Positions 47,404-60,974 of a DNA stretch of 64,000 nucleotides are shown in pieces (within the stretch, counting starts at the first letter, position 1; each line of letters starts with the position of its first letter). Under the pieces are notes generated by a model. It saw only the letters and a program-made list of their open reading frames with translations, was not told the origin of the DNA and made no database searches. The translations under genes and the position numbers were made by a program. Source of the DNA: Brachycybe producta (Eukaryota > Arthropoda > Diplopoda > Playtdesmida > Andrognathidae); assembly GCA_036925085.1 (NCBI GenBank), contig JAUPFP010000002.1:6726890-6790889 (forward strand), in the 5' to 3' direction.

Positions 47404-47827
47404 GCAGTCACACTAGGCTGGTTTACAAGCCGCTGGTTGCTGCTGGCTATTAGCAGCAACAGCAAGCAGCAGCTGCTTTGGGTTCACACTTGTCCAGTCA
47501 CTGCTGGTATTAGCAGTACAAGTCATCCAATCACCGTCTTGCAAAAACACAAACTCTAACAACAACCAACCCAAGCAGTGGAGTTTCAACTACCACTAGT
47601 GCCACTACTAGCAACAAAAAGTTCACACTAGATGGCAGCAGCAGGAAGGGAGTCACATGACCAGCTGGTAGCTGCTAAAGTTGGACATGTCCAACTTCAC
47701 CAGCTGCTGTTAAAATTACTAGCCTGCTGGTGAAAGCAGCTGCTGGTAGCAGTTCAGACTATGCTGCTAGCTGGCTACAACCAGCCAGCAGCAACCAGCA
47801 GCTTGTAAACCAGCCTAGTGTGACTGC
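47404..47827. mobile_element. 424-bp MITE with near-identical 45-bp ends, CAG/CTG-rich
   Basis: Terminal inverted repeats start GCAGTCACACTAGGCTGGTT and differ at one position in 45 (47404-47448 against the inverse of 47783-47827). The interior is packed with GCAGC/GCTGC words, which makes it much more GC-rich than its surroundings. No coding sequence. No convincing target duplication. Confidence 0.85.
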
Positions 47828-49955
47828 CGCATTACTGATGTGAGTAGAATAAATAAGTAGAAAAAATGAGCATAATGTTGAGAGTTTATGTTTAGAGTTA
47901 AATAAAGCTGTGTCTATGCCTGTTTTTAACGTGATTATTATCACTGATTAACAAATAGCAATATTTTGTAATAGGAATATCCAATACAATTTGCATGGGT
48001 TATTCTGCTATAATTGATGTTTAAAACGAAGTTTTTTTTCGAGTTGCTTAATAAATGTATTACTATAAAAAATACTCCATTAAAATATTCGATTAGTTTT
48101 ACGCACATTTTTTATCATATTTGTTTCTGAAGCTGATCATAAAATAAAAAAAATAAAACTAAATTAGAAAATCAATTTGACATTAAGCATATTTTAACTT
48201 TTATATATTTAAATTTTGCAAATGCTTTTTTTTTGTTTTCAAAAACGAAAAAAATAAAAACAAGTGGAATAAAAAAACCTCTTTATGAGATTTTTTGTTC
48301 TGTATTTTAGGAGAATTTTGTTTTAATGTCACTGGTGTTTCTCAACGTTATTTCTTTAAAGTTTATTACAACTTACACAAAAATACAACTTGTCTAGGGG
48401 TCTACAGACCAGGAGGGGCTAAAATAATCTTTATGAAACTCATAAAGAGCCTTGAAAGTAGCGTACATTTTTAGATGTTAACTTGGCATGCGGGCCCGCA
48501 GAAGTGGTGGCTACATTTTTTAGCCAGAGATCGAAAAATGCAAAACAAGAAATTAAGAACAAGGGCATTTTTAATCCAGTTTTTTAAAGTTAAATTTTTG
48601 AGTTTCACTTCGTGGATCTTTAGATGTTTAGTGCTTTAGCGAGAAGAAATCGGTTAAAAGTCAAAAAGTAGTAGGTAAAAAAATTAGATATTGATTTTCC
48701 AGAGGAGGGGAGGGGGAGGGGGCAAGTGCCCCCTCTTGCCCCTATGTCTGGGCGCCTATGTTTGAACATGGGTACGCTATACACTTTTAAAATCAGGCAT
48801 GGTTTTGTCAAAAGTTTGAGTAAATAGGTTTAGGGTAATAGCACCTTTAGGTCAAATGTTATTTTGTGATAAAAATAGGGCAATGTGCATTAGGTCAACT
48901 AATTGTCAGGCAACTAACTACGTTTAGGGCATTTAAGAGTCATTTCCAAGCTGCAGATTTATGACTTTATTATATCTCCCTCTGTCACATGGCACATGAG
49001 TTGATTGCAGGCGCACTGAGTTGAATTGAATGAAGGCTAACTTCCACGGCTTTCACTAAACTGGGGTTTTCTTGTTGGAATCCTGTTGAAAGGAGTTTTA
49101 GTTGATTAGTTGAAGTAACAAATGTTTAGTTTTCTTATTGAAATTATATGCCTTTGACTGTTTATAAGGGCCCATGTTTGAGAATCTCTCTTTTGTAATT
49201 CTTTTTTTCTGTATATCGTTTATTTTCCTTTTCACTTTCAAAGAAAGAGGCGGATAGAAATATAGAATGAAAGAAAACAAGCTATTGTTTATGCTAATTT
49301 TTTTGTTTTGTTTTTGCATCCATTTAATTTTTTCACACGAAAGTGAGTTAGCCTACCCCCTCTCTCTCTCCTCTTTCTACATTTCGGAATCCAACATTGT
49401 CAAATTGGTCTTAATAAATTCGCGACCGTTGTCACGTCACGAATAGAGGGAAGAAAAAAAAAACCAACAAAAAATATGGATTTTTTTATTCTCTTAAGCA
49501 GATGCGTATAACACAACATTTTGCAAATTGCAACTTAGATAACTTTTATGTTTGTGTGGGTTTTTGTCTCTTTTTTTTTAGTGTAGTGTTGGTTTTTTTT
49601 TGGGGGGGGGGGGATGTTTTTTGTGTGTGTTGACGAATGAAGTCACACAGTTGAACACTTTAGTCCTCCTCTGAGTCTTTTCAATTAATTAAATTACGCA
49701 TGAAACCCATCCTATTATATAACTGTTACTATGTATGACTATATTATCTATATTGGTGGTGGTCTCAATTCTGTCTAAATGTTTGTTGTACCATAAATCG
49801 CATTTATGCTTCCAAAATACATTTGTTTACATGACCTACTTTTATTTTTAATTCATCTATAAATTAAATATGATGAGGTTTGGTATTGCTTATATACTTT
49901 TTTTTAGCGAGTTTTATGTGTCACAGAATATTATTTTTATAAAAATTATAATTTA

Positions 49956-49985
49956 TACAATTGCCAATTGAAATTGGCAATTGTA
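49956..49985. repeat. Perfect 30-nt palindrome
   Basis: TACAATTGCCAATT (49956-49969), a 2-nt GA loop, and the exact inverse to 49985. Confidence 0.8.
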
Positions 49986-52900
49986 AAAACAATTTCATGT
50001 ACATTCAAACAACCACATGATTACAGAAGGAACACACAAAGGAATTAAATGCATAAATGAATGATGTGCAATAGTGAAAAAAAATTTTTTTTCGATAGGG
50101 TTCAAAAACGGCCAAAATTCGTAAAATATTTAAATGTTCTAAAAGCTCTAAAAATGCCTCGGGAATACTCAACTGGCCCTAGAAGTAAAAAGAAGCTAGT
50201 AAAATCACAAGGATTCAAGAATTTTTCAAATTCGAAAAAATTGGCCAAAAACCAAGTTAATAATATACTTTGCTTTTTTTCAAAAAAGCCCAAGAATGTT
50301 GCAGAGCGCATCGTTTATAGCTTTGTAAATTACATAACAATGATGCTGATCCTGAGAAAGCGCTCTAATAGATGTGAACATTTAAGAAAAATAGAACATT
50401 TTCTAAATTAATGCAACTTTGAACAAATAATTTAACATTGACGTAGTTATACACATGCAATGTCACATTTATAAATTAAGTTATACATTTATTTAAGAAC
50501 TAATTGATAGTGTATAAGGGGCTTAAGGTGAAATGATTACTATTTTTATGTTTTATTAATAGTTAACCTTAATATTGGAGTTTATCGGTTATTTCATTTG
50601 GCGTTTGTTTAATTTGGTGCAATAACAGCGCCATTGCGTTAAGCTGTACGCCATATACACTTGACCAGAGCAATAAACCTCCACTTTTGCAGTTATAAAA
50701 GTTATATCTGAATTTTACAATAAATGGTGTGCACCATAATAGCTTTCTGGTGATGAATATCATAAAAAAAAATGGAAAAAAAGAGGATAGTTAATTCGTT
50801 GCATTATTTATTTTGATATGAAAATGCAATTTAATATAGTAATAATAATAATCTCTTATTGTTATTTCCGTTGGCTATGTTTAAATTTCAGAGTTGTGCT
50901 CTACTCCAATTATAGTTTTTGAAATCAGATTAAATGGCAAAGGTACATTATGCGTGTGTGTCTGTGTCCATTCAGTCAATTACTTTTAATGTGTATAAAT
51001 GCATATGTACACATTATTGTATAAATAAGCATTTGCTTGCATTAGATTTTTTTTATGGAATAAGTAAAAATAAATGGAATTAATATAGGGTAAAAATGGA
51101 AACATTCATGCATTGTGCTTACTACAGGGTTAGAACGTTTACGTTATGAATACCTTGTATGTTTTTAATGGCTTATGAATGTTCTGTTTTAAAATAAAAT
51201 GGAAAGGGTTTTTTTTTCGACTGTCAAATTTCAATTCAGCATTTGTTTACATTTTTGGGCGTTTTCGCATTTAAATGCATAACTATAATAATACATTTTT
51301 AATATAAATAAACAAAAAAAAATGTTGATTTTTGTGGGTTTTTAGTTGCAAATTTTTTTTAAAAAATTGTGGGTTTTTGTTAGAAAATTTAAAGTGTTTT
51401 AACTAGGTTTTCATTTTATCAGCACTAATTAAAATAATGCTTATTAATGGACGTTATGTGCCTTCACGTTTTCACGTCCATAAATTTGTACAGAACAACA
51501 TTTCAAGGAGCGAATCTACCGAAACAAGTATGGAGCTTATTGGAAATAACTTTTAAACGAAATCCAAAGTGTTTTCGAAAGTAGTAAATAAATTAATGGG
51601 ATGATTATTTTTTTTACTATCTATTTGTAAATAATCATTTTGATAGTTTTAATAAATACCAAAAACAATATAAAATAAAAATCTGAATTTTAAAACTGCC
51701 ATCAAAATGACACAGTCCTAAATTTGTCGTCAATCCCTATGAAGGACATAAGCTTCTTCTTAGAATGAAACAGGTATATCTGTCCACGGGTCACTTATTA
51801 CTTATTGTATGTCCTTTTTGGCTCACGTTACATGTATTCAGTATTATGATATTGGAAGTTGTTTACTAGTACATGTGAGAAGCGTTTTTTTTTTCAAAAT
51901 TCAAGAAGTCCAGTGATTCAAATTGTTCAGGAAACGCAAAAAAAAAATGAATCCTTTTACGTTTAAAGAGGTATAAAACCTAAATTTGGAGTGGCTTTTA
52001 CTTTTGTATTTTTTTTTCTACTTTAAGAGGAAAAAAATATTACACATATCGATTCAGCTCTGAAAACTGTTACAAAACTTCATAGGTTTGGCCATAATAT
52101 GGACTTATTGAGTTTTGAAAACAAAAAAGCTCCTCACGTATTTTCTCTTTTTTTTTCTGATATCGGTTTTTGGTATCTTTTTTTTTTTTTTTTTTTTTGC
52201 TACACATTTCATGTTAGCAATTGTTGATGTGTATTTTGTTTCGAAGATGTTGTCACATCTTTGTACATCAAAACACCTGCGTTTTCTGTTTAGAATTTCT
52301 GATCCCTTTGAGACGGTATACGAGCGTATAGTACATGTAGTAGTTGAAAACATCTTCAATATATGGATTATACATGACTTGTATGCGAGGGTATATACTG
52401 TATGTTTATGTGGCTCAATAGGAATAAATCAAGTTGGTCTTTTTCTTTAGAGTTTCGATATGTTAGGTGCTAAGTGCTATGGACTGTGAGGAATGGTCTC
52501 AGTGGAAAGGACAGACGTATAACAATTGCAGTCAGTCAGACTTTTTTTTTACAGTGTTGATAACATTTTTTAAGAATTCTAAACGTAGAAAGTTTGTTAA
52601 ATGATGTGAACTGACCAGTAGTTGTTTTTACATTGTTTTGGTTTTTCTTGTAAGCAGTACAACATTTTCTACTTATTTTAGTTAGGTTTTCTTTTATAGT
52701 CCTTTTGAAGAAGTAAGGAGGGGAAAAAAACCTATAATCATCAATTAAATGTCATCTGAAACGAGGATTACTTCAACTTTTAACTTTGAAAAGGAAGCAA
52801 TGTGTCTGATGTATAAAGAGAAAGTCTGTTTCCATTGAAAATCTGTTAAGAGGGTTTGCTAGTTTTTTTTTTATATATTATAGCTTCAATGCTTCATGCA

Positions 52901-53224
52901 TAAAAGGTTAATCAGGTTTTAGAAACAACTTTAAGACGCAAGTTCAAAAAAGAAACTTAGCACTTGAGTTCTATCAACCATGTTTTAAAATAGAAAAACC
53001 CCGGTTTTTTTTTTAGTCTACTTTGAGCAAGATTTTTTTTATAATGTGACTTTGTACAGCAGGTTCAAGTTGAAATTCAAGTGCTAAGTTTTCTTCTAGT
53101 ATTTAGGGTCGAATTCTTAATTATTGTGAAGTTAAAGTAGTACTAAACTTTTGATAAGAAGTTTCATGTAAAAAGTTGATGAGTTTAGCACTACCTTTGA
53201 CTTAAAAATAAAAAGCATAAAGAA

Positions 53225-53355
53225 TACGACCCTAAGGGTTGGAACACGCAAGAGACTTTTGAAATATTTTTATCGACAAAATGAAGTCGAAGGTCGCTGT
53301 GATGTCGTTGCAACTTATTTTCTATAGTTAATAGTCGCCTGTGTGCCAAAGTTGG
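53225..53355. repeat. Dispersed repeat shared with 58605
   Basis: AGACTTTTGAAATATTTTTA TCGACAAAATGAAGTCGAAGG resembles 58623-58668 (AACTTTTGAATGAATTTTTA GCGACAAAAAGGAGTCGAAGG). Later GTCGTTGC and TCTATAGTT parts also correspond loosely. Non-coding. Confidence 0.45.
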
Positions 53356-53441
53356 TGGGTTTCCATAGAAATTGAGATGGTTGCTCCAGAATTGAAATTT
53401 CAATAAACTGTTTATTTTAAAATACTCGTATTATATTAAAA

Positions 53442-53795
53442 CTAGTGGGGTAACCCGTCATAAATGACGGGAGCAAAATTCACAGGAAATTGTGCGCATG
53501 CGCGTCGTTTTTTCCTTTTTTACTCCTTTCATTTCAATTTCAGTCACCCCCTTACACTTTTCTCTCTCTCTCTCTCTCCTTCTACACTTTCCAAACTTTT
53601 CCCCTCACCCCCTCCCACTTTTGTCTCTCCTCCTATACTTTCCAACCTTTTCCCCTCTCCAATTTAATATCATGGGGTTCTTGGATGGGAAGAGTTCAAC
53701 ACATAGTTGACCTTGAGAAAATAACGGTTCATTTATTCAAATTTATATAAATTCCGACGTTACACACACACAGACCTGGGAAATCATATATATAA
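53442..53795 (-). mobile_element. Helitron-type element (copy 3)
   Basis: On the minus strand it ends with hairpin (53454-53471), a short spacer and CTAG (53442-53445), followed by host T. It matches copy 1 from 10 to about 120, including the GCGCATGCGC-type word. The inner part near 53710-53760 matches copy 2 around 35315-35375. The middle has a (CT)n run and C/T-rich sequence. The 5' end near 53795 is approximate. Carries no Rep/helicase. Confidence 0.7.
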
Positions 53796-53804
53796 TTGTT
53801 TATG

Positions 53805-54025
53805 AACATGCTTTTTGAACTCCGATTATTCTGTCTTTCCGGAGTAAAATTAAGAGAAACAGTTACTAGAAAGTATGTAAGTAAGTATATAAGAAATTAG
53901 AAATGTCTAAAATGTACCAACATGAAAAAAAAAATACCCGTATGTGATTGAGCTACCCGTCTAGTTTCTAAAATACTTTCAAGTTTCTCTTCATTTTACA
54001 CCTGAAATACAAATAATAACCTTTA
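53805..54025. mobile_element. CCACCTTAA-family MITE (copy H)
   Basis: Left outer arm TTTGAACTCCGATTATTCTG. Right arm TGTGATTGAGCTACCCGTCT AG then TTTCAAGTTTCTCTTCATTT. Abuts the Helitron copy. Confidence 0.7.
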
Positions 54026-54999
54026 GTTTATCTAGTTTCTTACAAATTGTTAAGATCATTATTTGATGGTGTTTTTTAGATTGTACAATAATATAATCAA
54101 AGTACTAAACACAAATGTAATTTTTTTGACTCAGCTATGAAGAATGTTTGTTAATCTTTTAAAAAAAGAAAGCACCATTTTCAATGGGTTTTAATATCTT
54201 GTTATATAGTAGAAAAAAATAAGATTGGTGTTGCGGTGATTCAGTATGTTTTTCAAATGGTATTTGTAACCATAGAAATCAATGACATACGAGCTGATGT
54301 CTTTTTCTCTCTCTCTCTCTCTCCTACATTTGAAAAGTCTACAGTAAACATTTTACTTTTGTTTGCTTTGTGTTTGTTTGTATTTTAGTCAGATGTTATC
54401 GAGTATTGAATAGTATTTTTCTTTCACTATCTCATGGTAACAAAAGAAATTTATGTCAGACTTCTGAGACTTTTGTGTGTTGCTGTTTTGTTTGTTGTTG
54501 TCTGTTTCGAAACTTGTTCAGAAAGAAAAAAGAAATTTCCTTTTATTTGATGTTATTGAGGAAACCTGAAATAGTTAATCACAATGAAGTTATATCTATC
54601 AATGACAATTAACTAGGAACCTCATTTAGACATACTGATACAAATTGTCTTCCAATTAACTTGTTAGTTTTTTTTTATTTTTTACTACCAAATGACCAAT
54701 GGCTAACGTTTTCCACGATCTCATATAAGTAACAAAAAGAGTGATGAGCTCAAATCAAAAGTACATAAAAAGGATTTGAAGTATTGAAAGAACCATTGTT
54801 AAAGTTCCTATTTGTCAAAATCTTTATAAGATGAGTTCATAACATTATTTATAAAATGTAGGAAAACTTATTTTAAGCAAATTTAATATAGAACAAATTT
54901 CAAAATTTCTTTTAGAAATTGTTGGAAAATGTTGCATAGGTTTTATCAGGAAGTGGAACACAATATTATTTAGTAACAATTAAGATGGTTTATGATCTG

Positions 55000-55275
55000 C
55001 ATATTTTCGAGGAGTCAAATAAAGATAAACTAGAAAATATTTTAGAAACTAGAAGGGTACATGAACCACTTAAGGCTATTTTCGTGTTCATATCTTTCAA
55101 AATAAACTTTTTATAATAAAAAAATTAAAATATTTCGTCGGCTTAAATTTAGATAATTTCCAAACACATATCCGTAAATGATTCAGCTACCCTTCTAGTT
55201 TCTAAAACACTTTCAATGTTTCTCTTTTTTTTTTGCACTTGATAAGACGAAGCGTTTACACTTTAAACCACCTTA
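55000..55275. mobile_element. CCACCTTAA-family MITE (copy I)
   Basis: Left TTTTAGAAACTAGAAGGGTA. Right GATTCAGCTACCCTTCTAGT, then the terminus GCGTTTACACTTTAAACCAC CTTAA. Confidence 0.8.
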
Positions 55276-55613
55276 AGTGGCAAAGTATGTCATCTAGCTT
55301 GTCTTTAACTTTGGTTATCTTAACTGCAGTTCATTTTATAATAGAAATAGTTTCTAACACTGAATTTTCATCTTCTTAAAGTTCATTCTAAGAAAAAATT
55401 ACACCCACCACATTTTGATATCTATTCCAAGAAGCAAAATTTAATGTTCAAACTTGATAGTTATCAGATATTTCAAGGAAACTTTATTTTTTTAGCTGAT
55501 ATTTTATCCTAAGGCCACCTACCATTTCACAAAGTTGCTTTCTAATTGATTGGCTCTAACTTGGGCTAACGAGAAAAGGAAATTCTGAGGTCTCTTTGTT
55601 CATCACCAATGAT

Positions 55614-55635
55614 GATGATGATGATGATGATGATT
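55614..55635. repeat. (GAT)n microsatellite
   Basis: About eight GAT units. Could be a LINE-tail remnant, but no RTE sequence precedes it. Confidence 0.85.
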
Positions 55636-56194
55636 ATGAACATGTATATCACATGCGAAAGAAAAAACTTTGCCTGAAAGAATTACAGTTGCCCATGTAC
55701 AGTAAGCTACATAAGCATTTGAATTTACTCTAAAGGTATCTTGATTGATCGAAAACCTATTCCTGGTTGAATGCTCTCTTGTTGAAGAAGAAGAAGAAGA
55801 AAAAGAAAATACGAGGCTAATTGGGTTTCTTTCATTTGGTCAAGCAAAAAAAAAGTAGCTGATTGCGTGTATATATTTCAATATATGCTACACAGTGGTA
55901 GGATACTAGGATTTCGGGCATTTCGGCCTTTAGAAAGGCGTTGAAGCCAATAATTAGTAAAGACTGGGGTTTAAAGGAGTGAGTATGGTTGGAGCTTTTA
56001 TTATAAGAAGTTACTTTTGGGTCGGGGAACAAATGATATCTAATTTTCTTTCTTATGTATAGCCTCTGTCCACGGTAAATGCTTTTGTGCACAATTCGTT
56101 CCTGAGCCAATGGGATCTAGAGGAACTTAATTACCGTCTGATTTTTCACAACTGGGTGCTCATATTTATCTTGACATGGGGCCATATAAATGAT

Positions 56195-56265
56195 AGGAGC
56201 CGGCTCAAAGGTTTCATGCGCCCTAGGCGACCGCCTAAGTTCGCCTAATGGACGGGCCGGCCCTG
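56195..56265. mobile_element. hAT-like fragment, GGGCCGGCCCTG end
   Basis: AGGAGCCGGCTCAAAGG at the left, GGCGACCGCCTAAGTTCGCC in the middle, and the terminus GGACGGGCCGGCCCTG. CAGGGCCGGCCC is a common hAT-type end in animal genomes. Confidence 0.55.
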
Positions 56266-58922
56266 AACAACATTAAGAAAAGTTTTCAAAGGTTGTTGTA
56301 TACTAGAATAGTAACGCTGATGAACATGCATTATCATGATGATATCGGATATCTTTTATGGCGTTTTGATAATTAACTTCATTTTTTTTAATTACAGTTA
56401 CTTTCTTAAAATCATTTAGCATTTATATCTTGGTAATTTTTTTTCTAAACTACTTTTTTTCATTTTGACGTAGACGCGGCTGAACTTTCGGTAGGCATAT
56501 ACTGTATTAATAGAATATAAAAAAGTGTTCTAAAGGAATTTGCCAAAAGTAATGAAATACTGCAATTAAATTAAGTTTTGCAAGTAATTAGTAATTTGCC
56601 CCTACACCACATTATTTTTGAGACTTTGTAATTTGTAATTGCAATAAATTACTTTTTAAAAAAAAAAAATGTAGTAATTATAATTAATTGGTTTTAATTT
56701 AGTAATTTTCACCGGTGTAATTAACTAGTTTTTTCACTGATGTAATTAATTAGTTTTTCACTGAATAAAATTGTAATTTAAATTCAAAACTAACATAAAA
56801 GGCAATAATATTATCGAAATAGACATTTTTTATTTAACAATTATTTGTCGTTAATAATAAAAATGTGCTTTTACGTTTTTATAAAAAAATGATAAATAGC
56901 AAAATGCATAGACGACATATAGCTTTTGTTTAAAAAAACGGGTTGTCAATTTGCATATATGCCAAATTAAACAGTTGCAACAGACTGTTGCAAATGACTT
57001 TTGAAACAGATTGCAAATTAACTGTGTATATACATTTACATTATTGAATGCGGTATAAGCCAAGATGTGAATGGGAAGGAAAACAATGCAAATCTAATAG
57101 CAATTTCAATGGGTTTACAGATTTCCCTGTGGCTTACAAATAAAAACTCATGATCAACAAACTGTGTTTTTCGATATTTTTGTGTGCTGCTTTCATTTAT
57201 AAATATAAAAGCAATTGAATATTGCATGCTTAAGCATAATATACATACTGTGTAGAGAACCAAAAAAAAAAAAAAAATTACAACCCAAATTCAATAATTT
57301 AACTTAACACATGAATTTCAACTAGGACCCTGAGAACATGTTTTTAAAATGAAAACATCCTGTTTTACTGAGCACCTTTGAGCAGGGTTTTTGTGTGTTG
57401 GAACCCTGTTAAGAGGGTTCGAGTTGTCGATCAACTTTCTTTCTTGAATTGAGACCTCTGTTCTTCTTCGCTTCATGAAATTTTAAATACAGAGCTACTT
57501 TTCAAGTGCTGTCGCCTTTTTTTTTTTGCTATTTTGTTTTCTCTATACGCTTTCAAAATGTTTAATTTACATTTTAAAGTAAAGGCTTGATATGCAAATG
57601 AACCTACTTCGGCACTATTTATTTAAAATCACATTGACATTCACGACCAAAAAAAAAAAATGCTATTTCTTGAAAGTGTGTCACATTATTTTTTTTTTAA
57701 AGATAACTAAATGTTAAATGAGAGGAGTGACGCAAAAAGTCAATCTAAACTGATAATTTGCTTAAAAATAAGATTATACTGTATGTTTGTAAAAAGAAAA
57801 TGGTAGGAGTTAGAATACACACGCACACATACTGAGATTAGTAAAGTACACACACTTTTTTTTTCTGTAACTAATCAGTGTAATCACATTCTTCACCATT
57901 TCGATAACAGTTTCCTTTTTCTGTGTTAATAGAGAAAGTGATATCATTTGAAATGAATGAACGAAAAAGAAGTGAAGTGGCTTTGATTGATTAATGGACA
58001 CGATGTACGTCTAACTATGTTTCTAGCATTGAGATGGTGACAGTGTTATTTGTTAAGTGTGATTGACAGGTCTCTGCTGAAATCGTTTGCTAACGTAGTT
58101 TAGACCTTAAAAGGCTGAAATGTTAGTCGGGCGTTTTTTGTTGCAACTTTGTTGTATATTAGCTTCAATGGTTTAATTTACTTTGTGATGCTAATAAAAG
58201 AAAGAAATGAGTCATATAGAATAGTTGAGGTCAAGAAAATTGGAATTGAAAAAAACAAACATGGATTTTAGTGTACAAAATTCCTTGTGTCAGTCAGTAT
58301 ATGTGCGCGTGTTTGGTGTTTGCATCTCTGTATCTATGTTTGTTCACGAGTATGTTTGTCTGACATGTTTGTTTCTGTTTTTTTGTGTGTGTTTGTATAA
58401 GGTCGGCTTCACACTGACGCCTTTGTGGCATCACATACATTTTTTTGTTTTTTTGTGTGGCCACAAGTGGTGGCCACCGCCAGGTTGTCAGTGATGATCA
58501 AGGATATACCTGTGGCCCTCACTGACAACAAACTACTGGTATTGTTTTCAGTGGTTATCTGTGTGCCAATTTGTAGCATCACAAAGTGGTTCATTGCAAC
58601 CTGGCCTAGGTCCGTGGCACACAGAAAACTTTTGAATGAATTTTTAGCGACAAAAAGGAGTCGAAGGTTGAGGGGCTGTCGTCAAAATCTATTTTCGATA
58701 TAAAGACGCCAACCATCATTCTATTTCAAGCCGTTTTTTTAACTTTTAAGATAATATTTGTTTGGTAATTGAGTCATTATGCACAAAAGTACTAAACTTC
58801 TAAAGGCTTCTAAAGTACTTCTAAAGCTTTGAACTTTATGGTCCGTTCGACAAAATAAAAAATATGGGTCGTTTTTTTAAGGATCGACCCTAATTGACCC
58901 TATTTTTTTCAATAAAATCTGA

Positions 58923-59137
58923 GGGACAGACTATTTGGATAAGAACTGTGGGTTACTCAGTGACCTACACTTTTTTTACACTCTGGGGTGGCGCAGCCCC
59001 ACAGACCCCCTACAACAAGCTTAATTTAATGTAACCACACCTAATCACCCATTTAAAAACGTTCAAAAGTGTAGGTCACTGAGTGACCTACAGTTCTGAA
59101 GTGTAGGTCACCTAGTGACCTACGATTAGTCTGTCCC
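58923..59137. mobile_element. 215-bp MITE with repeated GTAGGTCAC palindromes
   Basis: Ends GGGACAGACTA and TAGTCTGTCCC. The right half contains two 21-nt near-palindromes, GTAGGTCACTGAGTGACCTA C (59071-59091) and GTAGGTCACCTAGTGACCTA C (59103-59123). A related single arm, ACTCAGTGACCTACAC, is in the left half. Confidence 0.75.
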
Positions 59138-60319
59138 AAATCTAAGATTGTCGAGCAACACTAATGATGGAGTTAGCATGAAATAGCTCATATAAAATTC
59201 AACACAGTAAAGAAGCAAACTGTATGCGTTTTTTTTTTTGAAAATATGGAAATACCTGTCATAAGACATTTCTTTTCAACTATATCACCATGAAAATAAT
59301 GCAACACGTCATTCGATTACACATTCTTTCTAGTCTAGATGCAAAAGAATGCTATGAATTTTCATTTAGCATTATCAAAACCAACTAAAATGCCAAAGAA
59401 ACGCACACATTTTATTAAGGTTTCTTACTGCATTGTGTAATGCATGAAATAGTAGATTGTGTTGGTTCACATTACTCAACAATTTGTTTTAATGTATAAT
59501 GCAAAACCACACAAAATAACTTGTAACATAATTGCGTGTTTTGCGAAGAATACTACAAACAACCAATAGAATGTTGATATCCGTTAAGGTTGGAGAACAA
59601 GATTCTGGACCAAAAAAATAGCCTAATTCGGGATTCAAAATATGTATTGCAATAAAAATTTGAAAAAAAATATTCTTAAAGAAAAATGATTGTTTTTGGG
59701 AGAAAGTATGAAGAAAAAATAAAATTGGAATTTTAAAACTTATTTATTCTAAGATCAGTATAATCAAATTGAATAACAAGTAGTTTTTCCATGTGTTTTG
59801 AAGTAAACTTGACTAGTCTCAAATACAGGGCACTTTTTTTCTTCTGAGAAAATGGGGATTTTAATTTTCAGTGCAATCAACTTAACTATATACAAGTATC
59901 TTAATGAACTTTAATTCTCGCCATTCTGATACTTTTGCTGTTTCGGGTATGTTCTCTAATGTCACAACTCAAGTGATGAGTGCGGATCAACTGCTTAATG
60001 AGCTCATTTTCATTTGTTAGGTTTAGAATAACCAGTTATCCAAATGGGTTTACCTCGTTTCCACTATAAAAATTAACTGCAGTTACAATGTTAACTAGAG
60101 TTAATTGTCTAGTGGAAACAAATGTGGTTACATTAACCATGGTTAAGTTTCTGAACAATGGAGTTAACACCATTGACATAATGCAGTTAACTCAACTTCA
60201 TTGACACAATGTAGTTGACCACATTATTGAATGGTTAAATATGTTACTTCCTATATTAAAACAAATTTAGCCTACATACAACATGGCGAATAGTGAGAGC
60301 AGGTCCATTTTTGACCTGT

Positions 60320-60369
60320 ATTTTGTGAAATTTTCACTTCTCATTCAAGAAGTGAAAATTTCACAAAAT
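60320..60369. repeat. Perfect hairpin, 21-bp stem, 8-nt loop
   Basis: ATTTTGTGAAATTTTCACTT C (60320-60340) pairs exactly with 60349-60369; with one mismatch the stem extends to about 25 bp. No repeat family recognised. Confidence 0.75.
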
Positions 60370-60928
60370 GCAGAGAGCTCAAAATCATTTTACTGAAAAA
60401 GTGTCTTTTAAATGGAAGCACACAAACGTACCACTTCTAGCTTGTCAGCATTTAACTATAACCTTGATTATGTAACTACAGTTCGTTTTTTGTTCTAGAA
60501 ATGAGGTATTAATAGTCAACGAGTGCATTACAACTGATTGCTGACAGTAGAAGTATAATTTAAAGTGAACATTTTTTAAGTTGCATAAAACAGGTTTGTC
60601 GAGTAACGTGAATCCTCCTTAAGAACATAAAAAATTTAACAGGTAAAATGTGACTATAAGTAATGTGCTGCTGATACACAATAGACAAACCAATATGAAC
60701 ATGACTAGAAAACTTTTAGCAAAAAAAAAGTCACTACTTTTTTTTTACTGTTAGTGTTTTTTTGTTTGTTTTTCTTTTGTTTTCCATTTTGTGCTGCATT
60801 TTAGTCTTTTAGAATTGTAGTACATGTTTTCCCAAGTGTATACTGAGATAGATTACACTTGGGTTTTCGTCAGAATACTTTATTGAAGTAAATTTTTTTT
60901 TATCTTCTTGTGAGATGGAGATAGACAG

Positions 60929-60933
<5 letters not shown>

Positions 60934-60968
<35 letters not shown>
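60934..60968. repeat. (GA)n microsatellite
   Basis: About 17 GA units with one AAA interruption at the start. Confidence 0.9.

Positions 60969-60974
<6 letters not shown>

Noticed and set aside
55614-55635. GAT microsatellite as an RTE 3' tail
   Set aside because: No RTE-like coding sequence on either side, unlike 7045 and 43754.
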